From the NCBI RefSeq assembly GCF_016859285.1, contig NC_053414.1, positions 7,002,017 through 7,066,016 of the forward strand: 64,000 bases of DNA. The letters run 5' to 3'. A program made the translations under genes and the position numbers. The notes below the pieces were generated by a model. It ran no database searches, was not told where the DNA came from, and saw only the letters and a list, made by a program, of their open reading frames with translations. Origin of the DNA: Xiphias gladius. Its lineage: Eukaryota > Chordata > Actinopteri > Istiophoriformes > Xiphiidae. Positions 23,881 to 38,115 of the stretch are shown piece by piece. Positions within the stretch are counted from its first letter, which is position 1. Each line of letters starts with the position of its first letter.

Positions 23881-26800
23881 GCTAGCTGGATTTTTAGCAA
23901 GTGTAGCTAGCTGGCATCCTGAAAGCTAGCTGGCTTTCACAAACCAGCTTGTTTAATTTATCTGAACTCACCAGCTCTCCTTTTTTTCTAAGGTCAGTGC
24001 CGCCACAAGCAGACCACGACAATATACTATATTCGTTAAACTAAATGCTCTGCATATAGTTTTTGAAATTTGCGCCAAGTCTTTCACTTTCAAGGACGAA
24101 ACTGGTCTTTCAGTATTCTTTAAAAGGGCTCTATGTAAGTTTTATCTGCCGTTGAATGTGGTGTCTTGCCGGTAGCGAGCGTTGGTGATGGTTGCTTGCT
24201 AAGAGCGTTGCCAAGCATCAGCCATTGTTGCATTTACAAGAGGCTAGAATACGCCCTCCGAGCAGCGCTACTTCTTCATCCGCTCAAGCTGGACTGAGGG
24301 CAGACTGGACGCTACAGTGGCTCTCTATCGGAAAGTGATGAGTCGGGCCCGGGCCGGGCCGGGAATAGCTGGTTAGCATGCTAACTGCAGTGGAAGAAAG
24401 GAAGTGATAGAAATAAAGACAAAACAAGAGGTAACACTGACTTGCTTTCCACCACTGGAGACAGCTCTTGGTGAGTAAAGGAATGAAGCTTGATGATGAA
24501 CTCGCAACGTTTCCCCTAGACTGGTACGTTAACAGCTGTTCATTTTTTAAAATTTTTGATTTGAGTTCCTTTTAGTTCAACTCGCGAGAAGTAAGTGGCA
24601 AGTAACTAAGTTGTAAGTGTTGATTTTGAATGTACTCAATGGAAACCAATGGCTGCTTGACAGGTAAATGATACAGTACGTGTCTTGTAGTTAATTTGCT
24701 ACATCTTGAAAAGCTGATGTCTTCAACCCTGGCAGACCGTGGTTGTGCTGTGAAGCTCAGAGGTGTGATTGTGTGTCAGTTTGTGTTGGCTGTCTGGATG
24801 TGGGCTGTATCTGTAAACCAACGTGTACTCTCAATCAGCTCTTCTTGTAAGAGTAAAAGGTGGTCCTCAGCGTTTCGCACTCCTGAGCCCGGTGACAGCC
24901 ATGTTCCACAGCTGCTCCACGCTCCCTGCCTCATTGTGCTGTTTGTATATTTAGCGGCTCTCTTCCACTTCCTCTGAAAACACACAACAATACAGCCGTG
25001 ATTCTGCCCTCCCTCTCTCCCTCTCCTTTCCTCTCCTCTCAGCATCCACCCCCCTCTTTTCCTCCTCATTTTCTTTCCATCTCTTCAAAGTGTTCTTTGA
25101 GAAAGAAAATGTGAGGTGATTCACAGAGCCACAACAATGACAGTGGGGGTGGCCATGTTTTTCCGGGTCACACTTAAAATTTGATTAACAGCAGTTCAAA
25201 TACAATATGTGGCCCAAAATGGAATATGACTCTGTACAATCTAAATCAAGACCTGGGAAGGGAATACTAAAAGGTATTACGCATACTCAAAAATCGGGCA
25301 AGGTTTCTTGCTTGTACTTTTGTACCTGTGCTATGTGTGTGCTATTCTAGGTCCCTGAGTGATTATTCCACCGTGTACCTCAGAGTACAGTACAACTCAT
25401 TGATCTCGTTAGGTGTTGGCTTCCAAAATGTAGATTCATACAGTCTACACTTGATGAGGCACATGTTCAGACCAGTGGCTGATGTTGGATCAGTGTGTTT
25501 TGTGGATCTCACACCCACTCTTCAAGACAGGCCATATGGGATTAATCCGACCCCTGCAGGCAATGTATCTGAAGTAAAATGTCTTTGATCCAACTTTACC
25601 CAGCTTAGATTTACATAGCTTTGTGACATGAATTTATGGAGTACGTAATTAATAAATAGATATGTGATTACTGATGTCTTCCCTCCAAGAAATCAGTCAG
25701 CGTCAGAATTTGCTGATATGATCATGATGATAATGTTCCTCCCTGACTACAGCTGCAGAATGAAATTTTCCTTGCCCGGCTACTGATTTCATCATACAAT
25801 AATGTTTCCTTCATGAATTTATTACCCTTTAACTGTAAAGGCCAACTGCATATCAAACACCGGCTGTTCAGTGTTTGCGTCTCCAAACACCGAATCGGCG
25901 GGGGTGTCTGCATTTTTCCGCTGTTAATGCTCAAAGAATTTCATTAGTCTGGGTTTCAGTGAAAAAAATGTGCATCGTCTTGCATGCGTCTAAATGCTGT
26001 TTCAGATTCCCAACAAGACTGAAACAAATACAAAAAGGTTCGACTGAAATCGTTACCAAAATCCTTTGCCCGTGACTCTGATCTACAAATAATGGTGGCA
26101 GAGGCAGCCTTCAAATGCCTCACTGGTCGAAATAAAATACATCACATGAAGCGGTATCAAAGCGGGGTAATGTAAATATGATATATGAATGGATTTTTAT
26201 GGTTGCTCATAATTTGGTCTATCCAATGCTGATACACATCTTACAATACTATGACGATAACGTGTCAAAGAAGTCTGCTGAGTGTCAAATGATGAGAGTG
26301 TGAAAGGTCTGTACATATTTAGGGTTAGGGCTTATTTTAGGGTTTGGATTAACTACAAATACTGTAAGGGCATAGTTGGATCAAAATGTGGTCCATGTTA
26401 CAGGACGGGGGGCAGGGCAAAGCTCGGATTCACGTGTACCAGAGTTAGTAGAAGTAACAGACTTCTTATTAAGCATATTGTCCTTACCCATTGTAAAGTT
26501 TTAATGAAGTGTGCATGGGAACAAAAACCCAGTTAACTGGAGAGGTTCATGAATCTGTCTTGATGACGATGCAGCAACTAGTTTCCCTGTAGAGTTTTCT
26601 TGTGAACAAAAAGGTTATGTTTGTCATGTCTAATCAAGAGTCTGTATGTGTATCCTTGAGATCCTCTCTGATCAAACATTTGCAAAGATAATTTTTGAAT
26701 ATTTTACATCCTGCATTGTTAACATCCATCTTTGCCAGCTTGCAGGGTCCTTCTCCACTGCCTTTGTGCATAGGCGAATTGCTATGTGCTTTGGCATGCG

Positions 26801-28299
26801 GCCACACAACTGTTGATCGGCAGAATGCCACGAAACCGGTGGCAGCAATGGTCACAAAACAAATTGCTCCATAGCACTGGTCAAAATCTCCAAACGTTAC
26901 CTTTAATAAAGTGAGTACAAGGGGCCAACAGTGTGTGGGTGACCAACCGATGTGGGTTCTTCTCAGTTAAGTGAACATCAGAATTTCAACTAAAGCGTCT
27001 ATTTTATGGTTCTTAAAGTAGTCTTATTTTTCACATAACACCATCTATATTAATGTCCATCATAACGTAAAATTTCATTACATTCATTTGGTAAACACTG
27101 TTATCCAAAGAAAATAACAACTGCATTCACAGAACAAGAGCTAGATGTCAATGAAAATTATTATTGTATCAGGGTCTTTCCTAACGTTTGATTGTCTTAA
27201 ATTTTAGTAGTTTTAAGAGATTACGGATAAACAATTCAAAATAAAGTGTTTCTGACTTTTTTTTTTTTTAAGAAAATCAAATAACAATGTTTTTCTGAAA
27301 ACACAAATTATTCTTTTGCAGGTTAGTCATTGTTTGTGTCATAAATCACATGCTACAGGTCATAGTTTCCCCATGCTTTTATTTATTATGACATCCCTGG
27401 CCTTAAATTATATCCTACTTGCCAGTTGAACAAAGCAGAATTTTAAAATGATAACCATTTCTATTTCATATTGGTCGGTAGAGTCTAAATAGCTTTTCTG
27501 CTAACGATCCTGTGGGATTTATCAAGGATAATCTTTGCTACAAGATTCAGTACAGATCCAACACATGCACCAGAGCTGTAATGGTCGTGTGTTGAGTCTG
27601 TGACCCGTGTTTGAACTCTGGTGGGAGTACAACGGCTGTTTGCCTCATCCTGCAACAGGCTGCGGTGACAGAGGAAGTTGGCAAGAGGACAGGAGGAAAG
27701 AAATTCGCTCTATTAATTAGATCAGGATATTGGACAGGAAGTGAATTAACACTCTCACACAGAACCACATGCACAGTGAGGTTTAAAAAGGGAAATAGTG
27801 AGAGGAGAAGAGACTGTCAAAAACCAAGACCAAAACCAATGGCTTGACCAACCATTATGTGCTTGCTTCTCTCTTACTCTCTCTGCTCACATATACGGTG
27901 ATTTAATACAGTTGAATTCCCAATAAAGCTGTTCTCATTTACAGGTTTTCCTGTTTCTGTTGTCAAACAACGGAACAAGTATGAAACAGTGACTGAAACG
28001 CAGCCCATTAAAACTACATGTTAACCAGCAGTCACCTCCAAGCCATTTCCAAGCTGCTGCTCTGCACTGCTAAAAGCCTGATTTTATAACCGCGACGTCG
28101 TCTGACAAAATCACCACACACGAGTCAAAGACAACGGCTGTGCAGGTTTTTAGCTATATTTACTCGTAAAATTATCACTCAGAGAGAAAGTTAAAAGCTC
28201 ATTCACGTCTGTGTCAGCTGCCGAGCGTTCATCTGAATGAGACACATAGACAGGTTTGCCTGCGGAGGGAAAGCCTGACCCGTGGCTTAAGGGGCAATA

Positions 28300-28445
28300 C
28301 TGGTGACTCACTTCTACAAAAAGTAGCTAAGGTTTGTCCAGAAAGTCGCTAGATTTGTCGCTAGGTGCTTTTGTGGAGAAAAGTCGCTAAAGGGGTGCGA
28401 AAAGTCGGTAAATCTAGTGACAAAGGTGCTAAGTTGGCAACACTG
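28300..28445. repeat. AGTCGCTA-rich dispersed repeat
   Basis: Repeated AAAGTCGCTAGATTTGTCGC-like units ending AAGTTGGCAACACTG, a recognisable fish repeat. Confidence 0.55.
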
Positions 28446-28544
28446 CTTGTAAACGCCCCCCTGATGACATAATAGAAACTGTTTCCATCAATTCATTTTG
28501 AAAGAGCAAAAGCCAAGGGGGAAGCTCCAACACTCAGCCGGTCG

Positions 28545-28662
28545 ACCAATCGCGTAACTTCAGCACTCAGTCACGCGCCATTCGGCTGACCAATGGTATA
28601 ACTTCATTACTCACTCACTCACTCACTCACTTACTCAGTCTCTCAGTCAGTCAGTCAGTCAC
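28545..28662 (+). repeat. 45-bp duplication leading into (CACT)n/(CAGT)n
   Basis: GACCAATCGCGTAACTTCAG and GACCAATGGTATAACTTCAT begin two diverged tandem units. They are followed by (ACTC)n and (CAGT)n to 28662. Confidence 0.7.
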
Positions 28663-30131
28663 GGACATTTGCGTTTATAGGGCTGGCCCCGCGGGGATGG
28701 TCCAGCCAAAAATCAAGAAAGTAGAATGAATAAGACTGGAAAGACACACCCTTCAAAGGATCTGAAACAGACAGATAGATACTCCGACTTTAATTCACCC
28801 GATACGAGCCACCGCTGTTTTAGCTAAATGTGTCTGTCAGATTACTTTAATTACTTCTGTACTGGTTATCTCGTCAGCGGAAAATAGTTTGTCTTTGTTG
28901 TTCTGAACCCATGAGGTCTTCTGAAATTCCGAGTGTGAGATCCGAGTGTGGATCACATTAAAACCATTATCTATGCTCCATCTTAACACACTAATTCAGC
29001 AAATGTGTCTGAACACGCACAGTGGGCTAAATTCACAGAGATACAGTCATATAAACACATCCAACATTTACTTGTCCATCCTTGATTATTCAAGAAAATA
29101 AAACTATAAAACTATAAAATAAAACTGAACATTATTTATGGTCAGAGTTTCTACTCTGGAGGTTTGGTACAATTTCTCAAACTCCTGTTGAAGTCAAAGA
29201 TGGATGTCATTGTGTCATCCAATGCAAAGCTATGGCTCTTCTATAAGCTTTGAAATGGGAACTTGACCAATTTTACATATCAAAGTCAGTTTATTATTCA
29301 TGAAGAATACCGTGAAAACATTTATGTAATGTCTTCTGTGGCTCTGGAGGAGCTTTGTCAAGTCTGAGAATTGGGGTTTTGTCGGCTTGGCTTGGATTGT
29401 ATACATTTTAAATACAAATCCCGTCTTACAAAACTGGTGGCATGAAGTTTGAAAGACCTGGGTGTTTACTAGGCAATCAGGGTCTGATGAAATACTCGGG
29501 TTGAGTTATGGGAAATGTAGGATCAAGCATTTTTTGGAGTTGACACATAGAGTCAACATATCTCTATGCTTCTTTTTTCCTCTTTTTATTTATTCCATTT
29601 CTTGTGAGTGCTCCAACTGAATGTTAATGCAATACTAGCATGCTGGAAGTTCCCTTTTAATAGATTTTGGACAACGATGTAGCTTGTTGGCATAAGATTT
29701 ATCAAGAAGCCACTCAAACAAAACCTGTCAGTGGGGTACGTTATAGTTTTTGTATTTTTTGAATAAATAAAAAGATAAAAAATAAAGTCAGCATACTCCT
29801 TTAACCACGCGACATCAGAAAATGCTCATATTATTATAGTCACGTGCACAAAAAAAGTGGACTTATTTATTGACACGCGATATGTTTTGTATTAAGTTCA
29901 GCAGCTGCATGAGGTCATAAGACAAACATTTGTCTTATGCCCTGTTTTGTTTTGTGACTTTTCATAGGGGGAAAATTTATGACCTAATGAAAATTACATT
30001 GCAGTTGTGTTGCCTCCCCTGGCTTTGCAGTGACACAAAAATAGAGACCATGGTATCACACACCTGTGACTCCCAGTGTCACAGACAGCTGTGCAAGCTG
30101 TGGATATGTTCTACATTATTTCACCTGCTAC

Positions 30132-30133
<2 letters not shown>

Positions 30134-30168
<35 letters not shown>

Positions 30169-30179
30169 AGACACACACA

Positions 30180-30246
<67 letters not shown>

Positions 30247-30250
30247 GCAC
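30134..30250 (+). repeat. Compound (CA)n microsatellite
   Basis: CA units with interspersed CAGACA and a terminal GCAC variant. Confidence 0.97.
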
Positions 30251-32559
30251 AGTACATTTCCTTCCTCTCTGACATACTGGGAATTCTATGTTGAACACTG
30301 AGGACTGAAGGCAAGCAACACTGTAAACCTGATATGCTTTTGAGTTGTCAAACACACACACACACACATACTTTACATGTACACTACCGTCATTATTTAG
30401 ATGAGTCGTACTTCATCCTGTCAGTGAGAGCAGTTTGTCCCCACACTCTGTCAATCCCCCTGTACACTGTGCACAAAGGTAAAGGTCAGCATTGAGTGGA
30501 TATATACATGTCTATGTGTGTGTTTCTGCGTGTGTGTGTGTGTGTGTGTGTGTGTATGTAGACCAGGAATAGCCATACAGGGATGCCGACTTCCTCTGTC
30601 TTCCCTCTGCAGAGAGGAAGAATCTACCGTGACCCCTGACTTCCGTGGCGATCCATCCAGCCGTGACCCCGAAATGAAACACTGAGCTTCCTGGAAAACA
30701 GTCGCGGTCTACTCTGCAAGTGTGAGCGGATTTGCCCTGCGGTCAGTGTTCAAGACAAAACATACTTATGAGCCACAGAGCACGACGAACGTTTACACAC
30801 CAGCAAAGGAGATGCATAGAGAAAAAAACTAGAGAGACAGTAAAAACATGAAAGCTGTTTAGATTTTGTGTCCATATTGTTTTAACCTGTGCCCAATAAA
30901 AAGACATATTTCACTCCCACAATACAGACTAATGTATGTGTGGTTTGTCACAATGCCACATCTTTGAGATATTATGGATAAAACGTCGCATAAGAGAATG
31001 ATTTGAGCCCCACAAGCACTTCTAGAAAGTCTGATAACACCATCAACACGTTGAGACATTCAAAGTGTTGATATGTCATCCAGCCTTCTCAGCATGATGA
31101 TCGTAGTTTGCTTCCAACATCAGTCATATCTTTCGCAATCTAAATGACTTACGAGCACTAACGATTTTCGGAGCATATTTTTGGTTTGACTCTTTGGATT
31201 TATTTCTGTACGGCTGCCTGGTGCGTTTTGTTTTTGTTGAAAGACGGATTACTTCCCTCTCGGTGATGGGCCGAGTTCACGCTGCCTCCATAATTACAGC
31301 AGTAACTCTCAGCAGTAAATGGTCTTTCAGCGTAAGGGATTTTGAAACGCAGTTATGGGACTGTCCAAACTTTCTGGTCCTCCGTGTTTTCGTTCTGTTT
31401 GCCAACCCACGCCGTTCAATCCAGACAGTAATCCAGGAAGATTACAACAAATGCTTAGAGGTTTTCTGGAAAACCATTTGCCCCCAGCCCTGGCTCATGA
31501 CTTCATAAACCAAGCTGAATTTGCCGATGATGTAAGACACTGTCTGCATTTTACATGAGAGGGAGAGAAAAACACAGAATGCATTTTCAGAAATAACATC
31601 CATCAGGCCTTTAAAGTTCTTACAGTTCCTCATAACATTATAACCCAATAAAAATTGCCCTTGTTTTTGTGGTACTTAACAGTTTGACCTCATAATATTT
31701 TATAGGTGCCATCCTTGAGTCAAATGCAAACACGAGGGTGGCCCCAATACCTAAAATCACCATCTGCTATTGATTTGAAACAATGTCTTCAAATTCACAG
31801 ACTAGCTTAATCGAATCGAAATTATTAATGGTCTCCGGTGATGTAAAAGGATTTTTTACTTCATCACTGTCTGTGAATGATTTAGTGAAATATGCTTTTA
31901 TTTAACATTCTAATCACTTGAGAAAACAACACAAGGGACAAAGCAAACGTTAGGTTCGTTACGTGACATTGAAATTAATACGATGCAGATAGGAATTAAT
32001 GATTCGTCTCACGGCTCCAAACTTTCTCTCCTTGCTCCTAATAAGGAGGTGGTTGGCCCTGCCTTCAAGAGGAGAGGACTGAGGTCCCTGGAGCAAAGTT
32101 GAGGACCGCAGCCAAGCTGGCCACCTGAGGATCCGGACTTCCAGTAAGGAACTTTCAAAATAATACCTCGTAAGTGCTGGCCTTTTGGATGTCAGTGCCA
32201 TTACTGACACAGCTGACTCCACCAGAAATACTATCAAGTGTTGATATATCCGAGGAGAAGGAAAAAGTTAAGTGCTGTTGTTGCCTTTATCACCCATCAT
32301 TTTTCACAGCATAAACTCCCGCTCATGCCTGTGATGGCAATCTAAGTTTCTGTGGCTGTGCGTGGCCGGACATCTGTTTGATACGGATTTCACGTACTTT
32401 GCAGTACTTCTTCATTTCCACAAGCCACGTGTCCACCATATGCAATTACTTGTTATTATCAGCATCATTAGTCTTTTGTCATACACATGCGCGTCGCCGC
32501 TGGTGTTGCGGTTTCAGCACCGAGATCATGAAATTTCCCCGCACACCCCGATCTCTCCT

Positions 32560-33496
32560 CTTATTTTGACAGTGTAATCGCCCGGCTTCCGTTGTGCTTC
32601 GGGGTCTCCCACTCGGACTTGACACCTGAAACTTGGGGGAGGCCCTGTTTCTATTTGGTAAAGCTGCTCACCGCCCAAAACGCCGCCAGAGAGGAGAAGC
32701 GCAAGGGGCGAGAACAACCCGATCCGGCGGAGCCAGCGAGCGGAGCGCAGACGCGGAGGGAGGCAAAGTGTGAGCTTCACGGAGAGCCGCTATCGACGAG
32801 ATAGATGCTTAGAGGAGACATGTGCTGTTCGCAGTCAAGCGACTAAGCTGACTCTCGCAGCGCGGCGTCCACAGAATTACGCACGAAGCGCTATTCCAAG
32901 GTGACCAACTTTTACGCACGGGACCACTGGAGTTGTGGCGTTTTACCTGTGACCAGAATGCTGCAATGTTATCACATTTAACCGCGGTTTTGGAGCTTGT
33001 TGCCTGATCGTTTCTAACTGGAATTTTGACTGTAAAAGTGGAGGCATCCAGCACTTGGACACATGCGACCGAATCACTTTTAAAAAAATCACACATTTGG
33101 AGACGTTTTGTTGGAATCACAGCGGGGGGGCTCACCGAGACTCGCTCTTGCACCGCGGACCGATAGAGCGGGACCTGTGTAGCTGTAGCCTTCGTCAATC
33201 GCAGCACCCTGCATCGGGCTACGCACCTGTCCCACAGAGCCCCTGACGTCCCCGTGGGTGAGTTTTCAAAACAGCGGCATGGACAGAGTCAGACGTCTAG
33301 CCTGCGCGTGAGTCACCGCGAGCAAACATTTGGACGAGCGGCGCTCACAGGCAGTGACACATTTGGGGATATTTGACCGTGCGTGCCTTGCACAGGCGCA
33401 CGACACCGGGACGAGGCTCGGTGCAGCCGGAGGATTGGACGCCGCGGTGCTAAATGCCCAGCCGGTCGCTTGCGGCTCCTCAGGCTGGGCGGCGAC
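32560..33496 (+). promoter_or_regulatory. pdgfb: Presumed pdgfb promoter and long GC-rich 5' leader
   Basis: Base composition changes from AT-rich intergenic DNA to GC- and CpG-rich DNA at about 32560 and stays so through exon 1. I see no convincing TATA box near it, so the start site cannot be placed. The leader contains short uORFs starting at 32805, 32958, 32965, 33063 and 33279, and an overlapping one at 33454. Human PDGFB mRNA has a long, structured, translation-inhibiting leader with uORFs, so this organisation is plausible. The extent is inferred. Confidence 0.55.
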
Positions 33497-33567
33497 ATGA
33501 GGTCCTGGGTCCTTCTGCTGCTGCTGGCTGCGCTCTCGGCGGCCCGTCTGCGGCTCGGCAGTGCTGA
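33454..33567 (+). promoter_or_regulatory. Out-of-frame uORF overlapping the pdgfb start codon
   Basis: An ATG at 33454 opens a 37-codon frame in the +1 register relative to pdgfb. It runs through the main ATG (33497) and the whole signal-peptide exon, and stops with TGA at 33565-33567, one base before the end of the exon. If the mRNA includes this ATG, ribosomes using it cannot reinitiate at the main start without backtracking. This would repress translation. It is unlikely to encode a functional peptide. Confidence 0.5.
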
Positions 33568-33568
33568 G
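33497..33568 (+). CDS. pdgfb: pdgfb coding exon 1: signal peptide
   Basis: The exon encodes 24 residues: a start in good context (G at -3, ggcgacATGA), then a Leu/Ala-rich hydrophobic core and ...GSAE. This is a classical secretory signal peptide, with cleavage expected around GSA/E. The exon ends in phase 0 at the donor GTAAGA (33569). The frame is open upstream to about 33383 without an ATG, so the first in-frame ATG is used. The human protein has the same exon break, SAE then GDP. Confidence 0.93.
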
Positions 33569-34185
33569 GTAAGAGCGGGATTCAGCGTGGCCTCTAGTCG
33601 GTGGGGTGAAACTAACAGACAGCCCGTGGAATAAAGACGCGTAGCTGTGCACAATGACATGTCTGTGGGCTCTTGATTTAAAGGTAGAGCCGCCAGTGAT
33701 GGAGTAGTTCATAAAAATGTGGTGATCATTATAAGTCCACCAACCACCAAAATGAACAATTAAATATCAGAAAAACATGATTTTAGGTAACTTAAGTCAA
33801 TTTTGATTTGATGACTCAAATATTTATGTCCGTGTCAAAACTATTCGGCAAAAACAGGTCGGTTGTTCCTCCACTACACTGCCTGGTTAAGTTGGAAGAG
33901 AGATGCCAGGGCGCCTGAGACATTATTTCTGGTCCCTTCACCGTTTAAATGCTCCTGGTGGAGGTGGGGTGTCGGTGTTTCTTTTTTCTCCCGTGGCTAG
34001 ATTCCCTTTCTGGTCATCTGCCAGCCCTGAAAACACCAAGTAATGCTGGGGACGCTCGGTAAAGATTGAGTCTCAGCGAACATAAGAGGAGAAACGGCTG
34101 CGAATTCGCGTTCTGACTCCGATGCTGCGCCTCACACGGACAGAGACGGTCCGGTGAGAATTTCTCTCACTCGTGGAGAGCGTTT

Positions 34186-34249
<64 letters not shown>

Positions 34250-35979
34250 ATCCCACGAGGCGATTCCTCAACCCTGTGCGTTTGGTGCTTTCTACGGTTT
34301 AACTGCGAGGTTTTCGACAGCCATATCCAGTCCCCCCCCTCCGCGACGCTGTGTGCGGGGGACCCGTTTCTCTCCCCTGCGGCCCCTTGTTCATTGTTAC
34401 ACGGCCGCGGTTCTCCCCAAGTGTGGCAAGGGAGAGTCACAGCGCGTCGTGGAGACGGGGAGGGAGAGAGAGAGAGGGTGAGGCAGGGCCTTGGCTGGTG
34501 GCCCGGCGGCAGGAGCCAACCTACCGTACAAAGGTGGAGCTAAGATCCACCCATCAGCCCATCTGCTCTTTTCACTGTCACACCGCAACATCAAGGTCCT
34601 CTTGTCACTCCACCAATGAAATTCTTCTTTCAGTGCAGTTGGTGCATCATGTTATCTTATTGAGCCCCACGTTTCCAGCAGACACCTGTTTCTTCCGCTG
34701 GCAGTCAGTCAACAGAAAAAACTTTCAGGTGGCAAAATAAAGTGTAGAGTGGAAAACGAGAAAAGACTGCACATCAATCATGTGTTGACAAAAAATGTTG
34801 GTCTGAATGGCAACGACCATTTCATGTACAGAATGGTGATTCTTTTCCACTCTTCTGTGACATGATCATTTAACTCGCAGTATCTAGTAACCACGTCCTG
34901 GGGTATTTGCTCATTTCCCCACTCTAACACTTGTCGGGTGGCGACTGTACAACCAAACAAAAACTGCCCCTGTGAGTATTTTTGATGGGTTAAGGTCTCG
35001 TTCAGTTTCAGCTACTAGATTCACGTGGTCAGGGTTCGGAAAATATCTTATCATTAATTAACAAAAACAAAAAAACAAAGTCCACAACTGGTAGGAGACA
35101 GGACTTGAAGTGCGGTCTCTGGTGTCTCGCACATAGTGCACCCAACCATCCAGACCAGGGTAAGACACTTGAGGCCGTACACCAACGTTGTCCTGGCTGC
35201 CTTCGCTACATTTATCACTGCACGTTTGAACATTTGAGTGCACAAGTGAGCAAGACTAACATTTTTGTACTGAGGGCAGTCTGCAGCTTCCCACCGGGTT
35301 AGCAGCGCACAATGCATGGTCTCAGCTCTGTTGATGGTGATACCAGTGTGGAGAACTGCTGCCCAACTGTTAGCCTGAGTTTTTGGATAGGTCTTGTCCC
35401 TTCCTCGTTTGACTCTGTCACACGCGTGTCTCTTAGCGCCCATGTAGGAATCTCACAGCAGCTCTCTGTCAAAGGCAACGGCATCCTGAAACGGCTGGAA
35501 CCGGTAAATGGAGCACTTCTTGACATTTCAGGAAATCACAGTTCCCGCAGTGGAAACAGGATCATACAAACACTCTACCCCGCCCTGTGAGCTGCAGCCA
35601 AAAAAGCTCAGTGCCTTGCAAAAGGGCACTTTGATCACTGGGTGGAAACTGGCCGTTACTGGAGTTAAACCGGCGATCCTGCGGTCTGCAGGATAATCAC
35701 GGAGACTATTAGCACCCTCCATGTCTCGTGCGTGATGAGATCATCCGCAGCTTAAGGCAGCACCATGGAGATGCAACGTCTTTTTATATTTAAACGAAAC
35801 ACTGACCTGCCATGTGACCTGAGGGTGAGACGGCACCGGGTCGACGTGTGAGTCCGGCTGAGACTCTGTCTCACTCTAATCCTCATTTCATCACAGTGTT
35901 TAGTCCGGTGATGGAAAATATGGAGACATCTTTGACGTCGTAGTTGTGCCACATCTGTCTTTGGAAAAAGGCTTCTCAC

Positions 35980-36060
<81 letters not shown>

Positions 36061-36240
36061 TTATTCAGCAAAGTCTCTACACGTTCACTAAGGTTAATGT
36101 AATAAGCACATCCAGAAAACATTGTCATAATTTATGAGGGAAAGATCATTTTCTATTTGCTGTGCATCTGCTGTCTGTGAGTAATCCAGTCAAACCATGC
36201 AGCTTATACAGTATGCTGTTGAACAAGCACACAAGACTGA

Positions 36241-36314
<74 letters not shown>

Positions 36315-38083
36315 AGAGTTGTTACGGTTCATTTTTAAATCCATTTATACAGAAGTCAAACGCACAAAAGCACTCACACATCAGGTCAGACCTCAATTCT
36401 TTCATCATCTGCTGCTCAAATCTCAATTGTTACATCTACACACACTCACACACACGCACACACACACACAGACACACAGCTGATTGGTGGATTTTGAACA
36501 GGTTGTTGTCAGACTATTGTCTCTCTGGGCGGGCTGGGATGATTTTTGCTGCTGCTGCCTGGCTTGATCCATTTTACATAAGAACAACAACTAATCTGCC
36601 GGGGGGATTTCACGGACTCCGTGTGCTGTGTGGCAGTGTGTGTATTTGTGCGCGCGCGCACACATCTGGGCGCACGGCCGGGTGTAGCTGCGTTATGTGT
36701 TAGTGGACATATGTGCTTTTGCTGTTGTGTGTGTGTACAAGCGGTGGGGTTAGGCCTCTGTGCGTACATGTGTGTCGGATAGAAAAGCGCAGTGGCACAT
36801 AATAGTATTTATTCGTAAGCCCTGTGTGGTGCAGCGTTAGAGGAAAATGTGGTCGTAGAGTCCAGTGGATAGTTTGAAATAAGAGGAATAATAGTAATGA
36901 ATGCTAAAAGTTATACAGATTTGTGGACCACAGTTACATCATTTTTTTTCTATTTAAAAAAAAAAAAAAGGATAGAAGATAACATAAAAATGAATAAAAT
37001 GGCTTGAATATATGACCCAAAATGAAAATGATTGCTCTAAGCAATATAGTTTCCAACTTATTTTCAACTTCCTCTTACACCAGACACTGTAACCACAGTA
37101 ATACTCTACTGAGAGAAAGCACAGAACACAGTTCAGATATACACCAGATTTGGATCAACTCTAATTAAGCAGCGAAACAGCACTGGAAGCTTCTGTGTGT
37201 GCCTGCGGCTGCTTCACAGTAAAAGCCCTCCAGCGATGCCTCCATGCTTTCAGTAAGACTCCCAGCAGCTGGGAGGCTTTTACTTTGAAGCAGCTGCAGG
37301 CATGCAACTAATAGTATCAGCTAGCCCGGGATGCTAACTATTCACTCAAGATGGCTGGTGTTCATTTACCTTTTTTGGCACTTTTTTTGAAATGGAATCA
37401 GTCAGTCTACTATCACACGAAGACAAAGAGAAGTCGCAGATCCTGACCACTGAGAAGCTGGAATTAAAGAAATTAAGTCGCATAGAAAGTGACATAAATG
37501 CTTATTGTATTACCAAAATAATACCAATTGATCAATTCTTTCAACTCTAGCGTTATGTCTATTGTGGAAATCCATATGGCTGTTATGTCCCTGTCGAAGA
37601 ACTCCCTTAGCGTTTTAGAGCATTTTGACACACTTTGAAAGTACAGAATTGAGCAGGCAGGAGATTTTAGCGCCTCGCTGGAAGATGCTCAAATTTGCTC
37701 CTCCGGCTTCTCCTTTTTGCTTAACCTCATCTCCTCTCCTCTTTTCATTTTCTCCTCTACCGTCCTTTCGGCTCCTGTGCTCGGTCGCCCTTCCACCCTT
37801 CCTCTGTACCCCTCATCACTGGGCTCTGTCGAGCCGTTCTGCTAGTGTGTTTGCGTGAGTGTGTTTGAGAGCGCGGCAGTACCCGCCGAGCTTTGTGTCA
37901 AGTTTATGCGACAGTATGTTGGCCATCTGCCATATCTCTGGTAAAAGGAGGCACGTGTTGTGACGGTGTGGTGTGATTGTGAGTCGCTCGTCACACGCTT
38001 AGATTATGTGTCTTTGTATGTGTTTACTTTTCCTCACAGAGTCTGTGCCTCTGTTTGATTGCATGTTTGTATATGTGTCTTAC

Positions 38084-38115
<32 letters not shown>

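Larger units (their letters stand above)
22789..32559. other. Intergenic block upstream of pdgfb, no gene recognised
   Basis: Dispersed repeats and microsatellites only. Regulatory elements of pdgfb may lie here but cannot be seen without cross-species comparison. Confidence 0.6.

Noticed and set aside
28607..28662. Regular short repeats resembling an array
   Set aside because: Simple (CACT)n/(CAGT)n. No spacer-repeat organisation, and CRISPR is not expected in a vertebrate genome.
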